Shown in pieces: positions 24,232 through 32,943 of a DNA stretch of 64,000 bases. The DNA is taken from positions 4,632,001 to 4,696,000 of the forward strand of contig NZ_AP019700.1 in assembly GCF_006738645.1 (NCBI RefSeq), written 5' to 3'. The stretch comes from Stella humosa. GTDB taxonomy: Bacteria > Pseudomonadota > Alphaproteobacteria > ATCC43930 > Allostellaceae. Under the pieces are notes generated by a model. That model made no database searches, was not told the DNA's origin, and saw only the letters and a list, made by a program, of their open reading frames with translations. The first letter of the stretch is position 1. Each line of letters begins with the position of its first letter. Both the position numbers and the translations under genes were made by a program.

Positions 24232-25143
24232 ATGGAACCGCTCATCGCTGCTGCCCCCGCGGCGGCCGACCTCGTCAAGAACACCGGCACGGCCACCTTC
24301 ATGGCCGACGTGGTCGATGCCTCGTTCGACCAGCCGGTCATCGTCGACTTCTGGGCGCCCTGGTGCGGCCCCTGCCGCCAGCTTGGGCCGGCGCTGGAGA
24401 AGGCGGTGAAGGAAGCGCGCGGCGCCGTGCGCATGGTCAAGGTCAATATCGACGAGAACCAGGACCTGGCCGGGCAGATGCGCATCCAGTCGATCCCGGC
24501 CGTCTACGCCTTCAAGGACGGGCGCCCGGTCGACGGCTTCGTGGGTGCCCTGCCCGACAGCCAGGTGAAGCAGTTCGTGCAGAAGATGGCCAAGCTGGCC
24601 GGCCCCAAGCAGTCGCCGGTCGAGGAAGCGCTGGTGATGGCCAAGGAGGCCATGACCGCGGGCGACATCGGCACGGCGGGCGACATCTATGCCCAGATCC
24701 TGGAGGCCGAGCCCACCAACGTGCTGGCGATCGCCGGCATCGCGCGCGTGCAGATCGAGGCCAAGGACCTGGAGGGCGCCCGCGAGGCCCTGGCCCAGGT
24801 GCCGGCCGAGCATGCCGGCCATGCCGAGATCGTGGCCGCCCGCTCGGCGCTGGAACTGGCCGAGGAAGGCGAGAAGGCCGCCGGCGCCTTCGCCGAGCTG
24901 GAGGCCAAGCTGGCCGCCAACCCGAACGACCACCAGGCGCGCTACGACCTGTCGATCGCCCTCTATGCCGCCGGCGACCGCGAAGGTGCGGTCGACCAAC
25001 TGCTCGACCTCATCCGCCGCGACCGCAAGTGGAACGACGAGGCCGGGCGCAAGCAGCTCCTGAAGCTGTTCGAGGCCTTCGGCTTCAGCGACCCCCTGTC
25101 GATGGATGCGCGCAAGCGCCTGTCCTCGATCCTCTTTTCCTGA
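24232..25143 (+). CDS. Thioredoxin-TPR protein (CnoX/YbbN family)
   Basis: Chaperone-linked redox protein. 303 residues from the ATG at 24232. The thioredoxin domain covers about 20-125 with active-site WCGPC (C45, C48), so unlike the E. coli homologue it keeps both redox cysteines. The rest consists of TPR-like helical repeats (EEALVMAKEAMTAGDIG, LAIAGIARVQIEAKDLEGAR, ARYDLSIALYAAGDRE). The family protects proteins from oxidative stress and hands clients to GroEL. An in-frame ATG at 24217 is also possible. The next gene follows after 28 bases. Confidence 0.9.
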   Translation: MEPLIAAAPAAADLVKNTGTATFMADVVDASFDQPVIVDFWAPWCGPCRQLGPALEKAVKEARGAVRMVKVNIDENQDLAGQMRIQSIPAVYAFKDGRPVDGFVGALPDSQVKQFVQKMAKLAGPKQSPVEEALVMAKEAMTAGDIGTAGDIYAQILEAEPTNVLAIAGIARVQIEAKDLEGAREALAQVPAEHAGHAEIVAARSALELAEEGEKAAGAFAELEAKLAANPNDHQARYDLSIALYAAGDREGAVDQLLDLIRRDRKWNDEAGRKQLLKLFEAFGFSDPLSMDARKRLSSILFS

Positions 25144-25171
25144 CGCCTCGCAGCCTCCGGCAGGACCGCCC

Positions 25172-25843
25172 ATGAGCCGCCATCCGTTCGACCCGGATTT
25201 CACGGCCCTGCCGCGGTCGATCCCGGTCTTTCCCCTGACCGGGGTGCTGCTGCTGCCGCACGGCAAGCTGCCGCTGAACGTGTTCGAGCCGCGCTACCTG
25301 CACATGGTGCAGGACGCGCTGGCGTCCGACCGCATCATCGGCATGATCCAGCCCCAGGAGGACGAGCGGGATGGGCACGCGCCCGCCCTCTACCGCACCG
25401 GCTGCGCCGGGCGCATCGTCTCGTTCAGCGAGACCGACGACGGCCGCTACCTGATCACGCTGTCCGGCCTCTGCCGCTTCGACGTGGCGAGCGAGGTCGC
25501 GACCACCCGCGGCTATCGCCGGGTGGTGCCGTCCTGGGACGCCTATGCCGCCGACATGGACGAGGAGCAGGCGCCGGAGCTGGACCGCGCGCGCCTGCTG
25601 AAGGCGGTCGAGGCCTATTTCAAGGCGCAGGGCCTGTCGGCCGACTGGGAGGCGATCAAGAGCACGCCCGACGGCCGCCTACTGGTGGCGCTCGCCATGG
25701 TGTGCCCCTTCGGACCCAGCGAGAAGCAGGCGCTGCTGGAGGCGGGCGACACCACCCGGCGGGCCGAGACCCTGATCGCGCTGATGGAGATGGCGGCGAT
25801 CACCCCGCCATCGGCCGACGACCCCAGCCGCGTCCGCCATTGA
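25172..25843 (+). CDS. Lon N-terminal-domain protein (peptidase S16 substrate-binding domain)
   Basis: 223 residues containing only the N-terminal substrate-binding domain of Lon, with no ATPase or protease part. [30 protein letters not shown] is the family hallmark; [17 protein letters not shown] and LSGLCRFDV follow. Stand-alone forms are widespread in Alphaproteobacteria and their job is not settled; they may bind damaged protein or modulate Lon. Start at ATG 25172 places the conserved region at residue 14. Part of a run of small plus-strand genes. Confidence 0.88.
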   Translation: MSRHPFDPDFTALPRSIPVFPLTGVLLLPHGKLPLNVFEPRYLHMVQDALASDRIIGMIQPQEDERDGHAPALYRTGCAGRIVSFSETDDGRYLITLSGLCRFDVASEVATTRGYRRVVPSWDAYAADMDEEQAPELDRARLLKAVEAYFKAQGLSADWEAIKSTPDGRLLVALAMVCPFGPSEKQALLEAGDTTRRAETLIALMEMAAITPPSADDPSRVRH

Positions 25844-25892
25844 TCCGAGCCCGGCCGGAAATGTCATCCAGCCCCACCCAGCGGAGCCGCCC

Positions 25893-26108
25893 ATGACCGA
25901 GCCGCGCCCCAGCGTCGACCCCAAGCTCCTGGAAATCCTGGTCTGCCCGCTGACCAAGAACGCCCTGGAGTACGACCCCGTGCGCCAGGAACTGGTCAGC
26001 CGGCATGCCGGCCTGGCCTATCCCATCCGCGACGGCATCCCGATCATGCTGGTCGAGGAAGCCCGCCAGATGGACGAGGCGGAGAGTGGCCATGCCGGTC
26101 AGGGGTGA
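25893..26108 (+). CDS. Trm112-like protein
   Basis: 71-residue small protein of the Trm112/UPF0434 family. [18 protein letters not shown] and [18 protein letters not shown] are the typical signature (one cysteine, so the eukaryotic zinc site is not complete). Trm112 proteins activate methyltransferases; bacterial roles are poorly known. Its last 17 bases overlap the following DUF971 gene. Confidence 0.9.
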   Translation: MTEPRPSVDPKLLEILVCPLTKNALEYDPVRQELVSRHAGLAYPIRDGIPIMLVEEARQMDEAESGHAGQG

Positions 26109-26502
26109 TAGCCCCGCCAGCTCCGCGGGCAATTTCCAGACCGCCCACTGGCCGCTGGAGATCCGTCTGCAGAAGGCCGAGCGGGCGCTGGAGATCGACT
26201 TCGACGACGGCAGCACCTTCCACTATCCGGCGGAGTTCCTGCGGGTCGAGAGCCCGTCGGCCGAGGTGCAGGGCCATGGCCCCGGGCAGAAACAGCTCGT
26301 CACCGGCCGGCGCGACGTGGGGATCCTGGCGCTGGAGCCGGTTGGCAACTACGCCATCCGCATCCGCTTCGACGACCTGCACGACACGGGCATCTTTTCC
26401 TGGGCCTATCTCTACGAGATCGGCCGCGACCGGGCGCGCCTGTGGGCAAACTACGAGGCAGCCGTGACGGCAGACGGAAAATCCCGCGATCCGCGCGCCT
26501 GA
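26092..26502 (+). CDS. DUF971 protein (GBBH-like N-terminal domain)
   Basis: 136 residues. The chain [37 protein letters not shown] and [33 protein letters not shown] match the DUF971 domain, related to the N-terminal domain of gamma-butyrobetaine hydroxylase. Stand-alone DUF971 proteins are linked to iron-sulfur cluster factors in many bacteria; the specific role here is unknown. ATG at 26092 with GGAGAG upstream; overlaps the Trm112-like gene by 17 bases. Confidence 0.88.
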   Translation: MPVRGDSPASSAGNFQTAHWPLEIRLQKAERALEIDFDDGSTFHYPAEFLRVESPSAEVQGHGPGQKQLVTGRRDVGILALEPVGNYAIRIRFDDLHDTGIFSWAYLYEIGRDRARLWANYEAAVTADGKSRDPRA

Positions 26503-26533
26503 CCGGAGTTTATCCTTCCTATTGACTAGTCGA

Positions 26534-26548
26534 CCGGATATTTTCCGG
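26534..26548. promoter_or_regulatory. 15-bp palindrome just before the lrp-family gene
   Basis: CCGGA-TATTT-TCCGG, a 15-bp dyad with an AT centre, ends two bases before the ATG at 26551. Lrp/AsnC proteins bind 15-bp dyads with AT-rich centres and usually repress themselves, so this is a plausible autoregulatory site. Confidence 0.4.
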
Positions 26549-26550
26549 CC

Positions 26551-27012
26551 ATGGACGATATAGACCGCATTCTTCTCGACGCTGTACAGGCCGATGGCCG
26601 TCGCCCGCTGGCGGCCCTGGCCGAGCTGGCCGGGCTTTCGACCTCGGCCGTCAACGAGCGGCTGCGCCGGCTGCTGGCCGATGGCACGCTGGCCGGCATC
26701 CACGGCCGGGTGGATGCCCGCCTGGCCGGGTTCGACGTCTGCGCCTTCGTCGAGGTGCTGCTGGCGGCGCCCGGGGACGATGCGGGTTTCATCGCCGGCT
26801 GCCTCGGCGAGCCCCAGGTCCAGGAGTGCCACCATGTCACCGGCGACTGGTCGTACCTGCTGAAGGTGCGGGCGCGCACGACCGGCGACCTGGAGCGGCT
26901 GATCGGGGCCACCATCAAGACCTGGCCCGGCGTGGTGCGCACGCGCACGACGCTGGCGCTCTCCTCGCCCAAGGAAACCGCGGCCCTGCCCTGCGCCGCG
27001 CGGCCGGCATGA
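26551..27012 (+). CDS. Lrp/AsnC family transcriptional regulator
   Basis: 153 residues. The N-terminal HTH is clear: DDIDRILLDAVQADGRRPLAALAELAGLSTSAVNERLRRL. The C-terminal RAM ligand-binding domain (CAFVEVLLAAPGDDAGFIAG, VQECHHVTGDWSYLLKVRA) binds amino acids. Its stop overlaps the start of a LysE-type exporter gene as ATGA, so it most likely controls export of an amino acid. It may autoregulate through the palindrome at 26534-26548. Confidence 0.93.
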   Translation: MDDIDRILLDAVQADGRRPLAALAELAGLSTSAVNERLRRLLADGTLAGIHGRVDARLAGFDVCAFVEVLLAAPGDDAGFIAGCLGEPQVQECHHVTGDWSYLLKVRARTTGDLERLIGATIKTWPGVVRTRTTLALSSPKETAALPCAARPA

Positions 27013-27629
27013 TGATCCTCTTCGCCAAGGGCTTCGCGCTGGGGCTGGCCATCGCCGCCCCGGTTGGGCCGATCGGGCTGCTCTGCATCCGCCGCACGCT
27101 GGTGGACGGGCCGGCGCTGGGCTTTGCCACCGGCATCGGCGCGGCCACGGCCGATGCCGCCTATGGCGCGGTGGCCGGCTTCGGCCTGGCGGTCGTCGCC
27201 GACGCGATGACGGCGGCCCAGGGCTGGATGGCCGCATTGGGCGGGCTCTTCCTGCTGTGGCTCGGCTGGAAGACGGCGATGGCGACACCGGCGCCGCGGC
27301 CGGCCGGAGAAGGCGCGGCGCGGCCGGCCGGGCTTGTCCTCGCCTGGGCCACCACCTTCCTCCTCACCGTCACCAATCCTGCCACCATCCTCTCCTTCGC
27401 CGCCGCCTTCGCCGGGCTGGGGCTGGCGGAATGGGCGGGCGACGGCGTGGCGGCCATGGTGCTGGTGCTGGGCGTCTTCCTCGGCTCGGCTGCTTGGTGG
27501 CTCGGCCTGTCGCTGATGGTCGGGCGCTTGCGCGACCGGGTGACGCCGGCCGGCCTGGCCTGGATCAACCGCATCGGCGGCGGCATGCTCGTCGCCTTCG
27601 GGCTGGCGGCGCTCTACGCCGCGGTCTGA
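27009..27629 (+). CDS. LysE family amino-acid exporter
   Basis: 206-residue inner-membrane protein with six hydrophobic helices. GLAIAAPVGPIGLLCIRRTL at the N-terminus (the LysE family's APVGP motif) and LTVTNPATILSFAAAFAG in the middle are diagnostic. Exports an amino acid or similar compound by proton exchange. Translationally coupled to the Lrp-type regulator. Its 3' end overlaps the convergent HugZ-like gene by 16 bases. Confidence 0.93.
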   Translation: MMILFAKGFALGLAIAAPVGPIGLLCIRRTLVDGPALGFATGIGAATADAAYGAVAGFGLAVVADAMTAAQGWMAALGGLFLLWLGWKTAMATPAPRPAGEGAARPAGLVLAWATTFLLTVTNPATILSFAAAFAGLGLAEWAGDGVAAMVLVLGVFLGSAAWWLGLSLMVGRLRDRVTPAGLAWINRIGGGMLVAFGLAALYAAV

Positions 27630-28342
27630 GCGAAGCGCGCCCGCGCGGCCCGCACCTGGCGGACCAGTTCCATCCGCACCGCGCCCGCGTCGGCACAAGG
27701 CTGGTCGAAGTCGACCCGCAGCACCTGGCCGCCCAGGCGCAGGTCGATGCCCTCGACGTCGACGCCGGTCATCCGCCAGCCCAGTTCGCGGCTGCCGCCC
27801 ATGCGGGCATAGAGCTGGATGGCAGCCGCGTGGTCCTCGTTCATGTGGGCGACGATATCGGCCTCTGCCGCCGCCACGGCGGACGGCTCGGCGGGCGGCG
27901 CCAGGTCGCCGGCCGCAACCCAGCGGATGCGCCCGAACCCCGCCACCAGATGCGCCCGCTCCGGCACCAGGCGATGGAAGCGGAAGTCGCCGAAGCCGGC
28001 ATAGAGGGCGGCGTCGGGGTGGCGGGCGAGGTAGCGATCACGCGCCGCCGGGTCGTCCGTCGCCTGGATGCGGCCCATGACCGACAGGCGCGGGCCGGCC
28101 AGCGGCCGGTCGAGCCCGGCCGTGCCGTCGAACAGCAGGCAGGCGCGGTCGTCGACGCCGAGGTTGCGGGTGTGCTCGGCCAGCCCCGACAGCAGGAGCA
28201 GCGGGCAGCCGGCCGCGTCCGTCGCCACCATCACGAGCGAGGCATAGGGCCAGCCGTCGCCGTCATGCTGCCCGGTCGCCAGCGTCGCCCGGTCGAGCGC
28301 GCGCACCAACCGACGCGCCGTGGTCGCGATGTCGTCCGTCAT
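27614..28342 (-). CDS. HugZ/pyridoxamine-phosphate-oxidase-like protein with DUF2470
   Basis: 242 residues in two parts. The N-terminal split-barrel flavin-type domain (RATLATGQHDGDGWPYASLVMVA, PLLLLSGLAEHTRNL) resembles HugZ haem-utilisation proteins. The C-terminal DUF2470 part has DIVAHMNEDHAAAIQLYAR, the family's H..EDH block that contacts haem in HugZ. May degrade haem or bind a flavin or haem; the exact reaction is not certain. Start ATG at 28342. Divergent from the FAD oxidase gene 74 bases away. Confidence 0.85.
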   Translation of the reverse strand: MTDDIATTARRLVRALDRATLATGQHDGDGWPYASLVMVATDAAGCPLLLLSGLAEHTRNLGVDDRACLLFDGTAGLDRPLAGPRLSVMGRIQATDDPAARDRYLARHPDAALYAGFGDFRFHRLVPERAHLVAGFGRIRWVAAGDLAPPAEPSAVAAAEADIVAHMNEDHAAAIQLYARMGGSRELGWRMTGVDVEGIDLRLGGQVLRVDFDQPCADAGAVRMELVRQVRAARARFAQTAA

Positions 28343-28416
28343 GGGCGGAACTGTCCCAGAACGGTGCCGGCTGGTCTACAGTCGCAACCCGAGCCTCCAA
28401 CGGAAGCCGGCCGCCG

Positions 28417-29703
28417 ATGACAGACGCCCCTGCCCTGCCGCCGTCCCTGTGGGCGGCAACCGCCCCGCCTGGACCGGCAACCCGCCCGCTGGCGGGCGAT
28501 GTCACGGCCGACGTGGCCGTCGTCGGGGCCGGATATACCGGCCTGTCGACGGCCCTGCACCTGGCCCAGCGCGGCGCGTCCGTCGTCGTGGTCGAGGCCG
28601 CGGCCGTCGGCTGGGGGGCGTCGGGGCGCAACAACGGCCAGGTCATCCCGACCCACCCGCGGTTCGACCCCGACCATTTCGTGGCGATGCTGGGCCCGGA
28701 GAAGGGCGAGGCCTATGCAGCACTCGTGCGCGATTCGGCCGGTTACACCTTCGACCTGATCCGCCGCCATGGCATGGATTGCGAGGCCGAGCAGAATGGC
28801 TGGATCCAGCCCGCCCATCGCCCCGGCCGGGTGGCGCTGAGCCGCCGCCGGGCCGAGCAGTGGGGCCGGCGCGGGGCGCCCGTCGAAGTGCTGGACCGGC
28901 AGCAGACGGCGGCCGTCACCGGGTCGGACTTCTGGCATGGCGGCTGGCTCAACCGCGACGGCGGGCACGTGAACCCGCTGGCCTATGCCCGCGGGCTGGC
29001 CCATGCCGCGGTCGCTGCCGGCGTCCGCCTGCACGAGGCCAGTCCCGCGACCGGCCTGGCGCGCGATGGCCAGCGCTGGCGGGTGACGACGCCGGGCGGC
29101 GCCGTGCTGGCCGGCCAGGTGGTGCTGGCGACCAACGCCTATTCCGACGACCTGTGGCCCGGCCTGCGGCGGACGGTGATCCCCGTCCGCTCCTATCAGA
29201 TGGCGACCCGGCCGCTGGGCGAGAATGTCCGCCGCAGCATCCTGGTCGGCAACGTCGCCCTGTCCGACACCCAGGGCGACCTGCACTTCTTCCGCTTCGA
29301 CCGGGCGGGGCGGCTCGTTTCCGGCGGCGCGCTGGTGGTCCATGCCGGGCACGACGCCCGCCTGCGCCGGCGCATCGGCCAGCGGCTGCAGAAGGTGTTC
29401 CCGCAGATCGGCGAGGTCGCGTTCGACCATCTGTGGCACGGGTCCGTCGGCATCACCGCCGACCGCATGCCCCACCTGCACGAACTGGCGCCGGGCGTCG
29501 TCGCCTGGATCGGCTGCCAGGGCCGCGGCGTCGCCCTTGCCTCCATCCTCGGGCGGGAGATCGCGCGCTGGCTCGACGGCGGCGATGGCCGCGACATGCC
29601 GTTGCCGCTGTCGCCCCTGCGGCCGATCGCGGCGCACGGCTTCGCCCGCCGCATCGCGCGCGGGATGCTGCTGCTCTATCGCTGGCGCGACGGGCGAGGA
29701 TAG
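28417..29703 (+). CDS. FAD-dependent amine/D-amino-acid oxidoreductase (DAO family)
   Basis: 428-residue flavoprotein. N-terminal FAD-binding motif VAVVGAGYTGLSTALHLAQRG, then VVVEAAAVGWGASGRNNGQ, the pattern of gamma-glutamylputrescine oxidase (PuuB) and other DAO-fold oxidases; C-terminal HGSVGITADRMPHLHEL and GCQGRGVALASILG complete the fold. It oxidises an amine or amino acid, giving an imine and hydrogen peroxide. It sits before a polyamine-type ABC transporter operon, compatible with polyamine use, though the 156-bp gap could hold a separate promoter. Confidence 0.88.
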   Translation: MTDAPALPPSLWAATAPPGPATRPLAGDVTADVAVVGAGYTGLSTALHLAQRGASVVVVEAAAVGWGASGRNNGQVIPTHPRFDPDHFVAMLGPEKGEAYAALVRDSAGYTFDLIRRHGMDCEAEQNGWIQPAHRPGRVALSRRRAEQWGRRGAPVEVLDRQQTAAVTGSDFWHGGWLNRDGGHVNPLAYARGLAHAAVAAGVRLHEASPATGLARDGQRWRVTTPGGAVLAGQVVLATNAYSDDLWPGLRRTVIPVRSYQMATRPLGENVRRSILVGNVALSDTQGDLHFFRFDRAGRLVSGGALVVHAGHDARLRRRIGQRLQKVFPQIGEVAFDHLWHGSVGITADRMPHLHELAPGVVAWIGCQGRGVALASILGREIARWLDGGDGRDMPLPLSPLRPIAAHGFARRIARGMLLLYRWRDGRG

Positions 29704-29736
29704 GCCGTTCACATAACTTAAAGGCATGCATCGGCG

Positions 29737-29750
29737 AAATCTTGCGATTT
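29737..29750. promoter_or_regulatory. Short inverted repeat upstream of the ABC transporter operon
   Basis: AAATC-TTGC-GATTT lies about 110 bases before the substrate-binding-protein gene in an otherwise empty, locally AT-richer gap (29704-29859). It could be an operator for the operon; no regulator can be assigned from sequence. Confidence 0.3.
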
Positions 29751-29859
29751 GACCGGCACGCGCCCGGGACGCACGCTCCAGACCAAGTTAATCGCCGCAG
29801 CGCAGCGTTTCCGGCATGGAAAGGCCAGCCTGTGTGCCGAACAGGCTGGGGTCCGTGAA

Positions 29860-30936
29860 ATGAAGAATCCACTATCCGGCAAGACTATCGGCAATATTTC
29901 CCGGCGCCATCTCTTGGGCACGGCGCTGGCGATCGGCGTGGTGCGGCCCGGCTGGGCGGCGGAGCCCGAGAAGCCGAAGACCCTGGTGGTGAATTCTTCG
30001 GGCGGCGTGGTGAACCGGGCCCTGCGCAAGGCGTTCTTCACCGAGTTCGAGCGCCGCTACGGTATCCGCGTCATCGACACCAGCCCGGCCGACACCGCCA
30101 AGCTGCGGGCGATGGTGGCATCCGGCAATGTCGAGTGGGACGTGACCGAGATTGCCGGGCAGGACGGCGTGCTGGTGGAGCGGCTGGGCCTGCTGGAGCC
30201 GCTTGATCATTCGATCATCGACCTGTCGCGCTTTCCCGAGAACCTGAAGAAGAACAAGTTCCTGTTCCCGCGCTCGGTCTATTCGACCGTGCTCGGCTAC
30301 CGGAAGGAGGCGTTCAAGCAGGGCCACCCGGTCGGCTGGGCCGAGTTCTGGGACGTGAAGAAGTTCCCTGGCCGCCGCTCGCTGCGCAACCACCCGGTCG
30401 ACAACCTGGAATTCGCGCTGCTGGCCGACGGCGTGCCGGCTGACAAGCTCTATCCGCTCGACCTCGACCGCGCCTTCCGCAAGCTCGACGAGATCCGCCC
30501 GCACATCAACGTCTGGTGGTCGGCCGGAGCGCAGCCGGCCCAGTTGCTGGTCGACGGTGAGGTCGACCTGGCGTCGGGCTGGAGCGGGCGTTTCTACGAC
30601 CTCGTCATGAAGGATGCGCCGATCGGCATCGAGTGGGCCGGCGGCGCGGTGAAGGAAAGCGACTTCGCCATCCCCAAGGGCGCCAAGCACCCCTACTGGA
30701 GCCAGAAGTTCCTGGCCGTGATGGCCGAGGCCGAGCGCCAGGCGATCTACACCAACGAGCTGGGCTATCCCGGCCTCAACCTCGACCTGGTGAAGTTCGT
30801 CGAGCCCAAGGTCGTGCCGCTGCTCATCACCAACCCGGTCAACCTCGCCAAGCAGTTCTTCAACGACCTGACCTGGTGGGCGGACAACCAGGCCGTGGCA
30901 CTGGATCGCTGGAACAAGTGGATGCTGAAGGGCTGA
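29860..30936 (+). CDS. ABC transporter substrate-binding protein, polyamine type, Tat-exported
   Basis: 358-residue periplasmic binding protein. The N-terminal SRRHLLGTALAIGV is a twin-arginine signal, so the protein is folded before export. The mature part (KTLVVNSSGGVVNRALRKAF, GIRVIDTSPADTAKLRAMV, NVEWDVTEI) is the class of spermidine/putrescine binding proteins (PotD-like). It supplies ligand to the transporter encoded downstream (31846-34609). Actual ligand may not be a polyamine; the operon also carries an acyl-CoA ligase. Confidence 0.87.
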   Translation: MKNPLSGKTIGNISRRHLLGTALAIGVVRPGWAAEPEKPKTLVVNSSGGVVNRALRKAFFTEFERRYGIRVIDTSPADTAKLRAMVASGNVEWDVTEIAGQDGVLVERLGLLEPLDHSIIDLSRFPENLKKNKFLFPRSVYSTVLGYRKEAFKQGHPVGWAEFWDVKKFPGRRSLRNHPVDNLEFALLADGVPADKLYPLDLDRAFRKLDEIRPHINVWWSAGAQPAQLLVDGEVDLASGWSGRFYDLVMKDAPIGIEWAGGAVKESDFAIPKGAKHPYWSQKFLAVMAEAERQAIYTNELGYPGLNLDLVKFVEPKVVPLLITNPVNLAKQFFNDLTWWADNQAVALDRWNKWMLKG

Positions 30937-30992
30937 TCCGGCCCCCAGCCATCCTTGCCGACAACCGCGATCACCAGGGCCTGGGACATTCC

Positions 30993-31856
30993 ATGATCAT
31001 CGACTATCGCGTGCGCGTGCCGATCGACGAGATCCGGCGCGTGATGATGACCGGCCACCTCAAGGGCTACAAGCGGGTCTACGGCGCGTCGGCGGGCCAG
31101 GTGGATTTCGACGCCTGGTGCGCCCGCCCGCTCGACGACTTCCTGGCCCACCTGGACGAGGCCGGCATCGACAAGGTCCTCTTCCAGGCCAAGGACGTGG
31201 AGACGACGTTCGGCGCCAAGCTGCCGAACGAGCTGGTGCACGCGGTCACCCGGCGCGCGCCCGGCCGCATCCTCTTCGGCGCCTCGGTCGACCCGCACAA
31301 GGGGCAGGCGGCACTCGACGAGATGGAGCATGCGGTGAAGGTGCTGGGCGCGGTCGAGGTGAACTTCCAGCTCTTCGAGCTGAAGCTGTTCGCCGACGAC
31401 CCGCTGATGAAGCCGTTCTACACCAAGCTGTCGGAATGGGGCGTGCCGGCCGGCCTGCATACCGGCATGAACTTCTCCGACAGCATCCCGATGGAGTATG
31501 GCGACCCGATGCGCCTCGACCGGGTGGCGTGCGAGTTCCCGGACCTGAAGATCGTCGCCTGCCCGCCTGGCTTCCCCTGGGTCAACCAGTTGATCGCGGT
31601 CGCCTGGCGGCACCCCAACATCCATATCTGCACCGCCCCGGTGCGGCCGAAATACCTGGGCAAGCCCGGCACGGGCTGGGAGCCGCTGCTGACCTATGGC
31701 GACAACGTGCTGCAGGACCGGCTGATCTTCGGCACCTCCTGGCCGCTGCTGCCCTTCAAGCGCTCGATCGAGGAAATCCGCGCCCTGCCGCTGAAGCCGG
31801 CCACGATCGAGAAGTTCCTGGGCGGCAACCTGGCGAGGCTGCTGAATGTCGGCTGA
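30993..31856 (+). CDS. Amidohydrolase-fold protein lacking the usual metal ligands
   Basis: 287 residues of the COG2159 (ACMSD-like) TIM-barrel family. The expected N-terminal HxH metal motif is replaced (MIIDYRVRVPI), the usual GH of strand 6 reads KIVACPPGFPW, and the late aspartate of the SD(Y/F)P motif reads FGTSWPLL. GLHTGMNF keeps one histidine. It is therefore either non-catalytic or uses different chemistry. It is inserted between the binding protein and the ATPase gene (which it overlaps by 11 bases), so it belongs to the transport operon and may handle the imported compound. Confidence 0.82.
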   Translation: MIIDYRVRVPIDEIRRVMMTGHLKGYKRVYGASAGQVDFDAWCARPLDDFLAHLDEAGIDKVLFQAKDVETTFGAKLPNELVHAVTRRAPGRILFGASVDPHKGQAALDEMEHAVKVLGAVEVNFQLFELKLFADDPLMKPFYTKLSEWGVPAGLHTGMNFSDSIPMEYGDPMRLDRVACEFPDLKIVACPPGFPWVNQLIAVAWRHPNIHICTAPVRPKYLGKPGTGWEPLLTYGDNVLQDRLIFGTSWPLLPFKRSIEEIRALPLKPATIEKFLGGNLARLLNVG

Positions 31857-32943
31857 TGCCGGGCGGGTGCGGCCGCCGATCCTCGTGGTCGACGGCGCCC
31901 GCAAGACCTATGGCGGCGTGGTGGCGCTGGAACGCGTCAGCCTGACCGTGCATGAGGGCGAGTTCGTCACGCTGCTGGGGCCGAGCGGATCGGGCAAGAC
32001 GACGCTGCTGAAGGCGATCGCCGGCTTCGAGGAGATCGACGAGGGCCGCATCGCGCTGGGCGGCCAGGACATCACCGACATGCCGCCGGCCGGCCGCGGC
32101 ATCGGCATGGTGTTCCAGAACTATGCGCTCTTCCCCCACCTGACGGTCGCCCGGAACATCGCCTTCCCGCTGGAGATGCGTGGGGTCGCGCGCCGCGAGA
32201 TCGACCGGCGCGTGGCCGAGATCCTGGAGCTGGTGGAACTGGGCGGCTATGGCGGCCGCCTGCCCCGCCAGTTGTCGGGCGGGCAGCAGCAGCGCGTGGC
32301 CCTGGCGCGCGCCACCGTCTTCAACCCGCGCCTGCTGCTGCTGGACGAGCCCTTCAGCGCGCTCGACCGCAAGCTGCGCGAGAGCATGCAGGTGGAGCTG
32401 CGCCACCTGCAGCAGCGGCTCGGCCTCACCACCGTCTTCGTCACCCATGACCAGGAAGAGGCCCTGCTGCTGTCCGACCGCATCGCGGTGATGAGCAACG
32501 GCCGGATCGAGCAGCTCGACCGCCCGACCGCCATCTACGAGCGCCCGGCCAGCCGCTTCGTCGCCGGCTTCGTCGGCGAGGCCAACCTGCTGCGCGGCAC
32601 GCCCGACGGCGAGCGCGACGGCCGGCCCACCGTGATGCTGGAAAGCGGCGAACGGCTGGTGGCGGGCGACCTCGCCCGCCTGGACGCACCCTTGCAGCTC
32701 GTCGTCCGGCCCGAGCGCATCCGCTGGGTCGCGCGCGCTGAGGAGGCCGACAACGCCTTTTCCGCCACCATCGTCGAGCATCTTTATCTGGGGCAGGACA
32801 GCAAGTACCGGGTGCGGCTGCAATCCGGCCTGGAACTGGTCCTGCGCACCCAGGGCACCGGCACCGACCACCACCCGGCCGCGGGCGAGAGCCGCATGGT
32901 CGGCTGGGATGCCGCCGACGTGCGAGGCGTGCCGTGCAACTGA
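31846..32943 (+). CDS. ABC transporter ATPase, PotA type
   Basis: 365 residues. Walker A GPSGSGKTTLLK, Q-loop VFQNYALFPHLTV, signature LSGGQQQRVALARA, Walker B LLLLDEPFSALD and switch histidine VFVTHDQEEA are all present. The C-terminal TOBE domain (about 270-365, with LVVRPERIRW) is typical of polyamine/iron/sulfate importers. It powers the two permeases that follow. Overlaps both neighbours (11 bases before, 10 after), so the operon is tightly coupled. Confidence 0.95.
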   Translation: MSADAGRVRPPILVVDGARKTYGGVVALERVSLTVHEGEFVTLLGPSGSGKTTLLKAIAGFEEIDEGRIALGGQDITDMPPAGRGIGMVFQNYALFPHLTVARNIAFPLEMRGVARREIDRRVAEILELVELGGYGGRLPRQLSGGQQQRVALARATVFNPRLLLLDEPFSALDRKLRESMQVELRHLQQRLGLTTVFVTHDQEEALLLSDRIAVMSNGRIEQLDRPTAIYERPASRFVAGFVGEANLLRGTPDGERDGRPTVMLESGERLVAGDLARLDAPLQLVVRPERIRWVARAEEADNAFSATIVEHLYLGQDSKYRVRLQSGLELVLRTQGTGTDHHPAAGESRMVGWDAADVRGVPCN

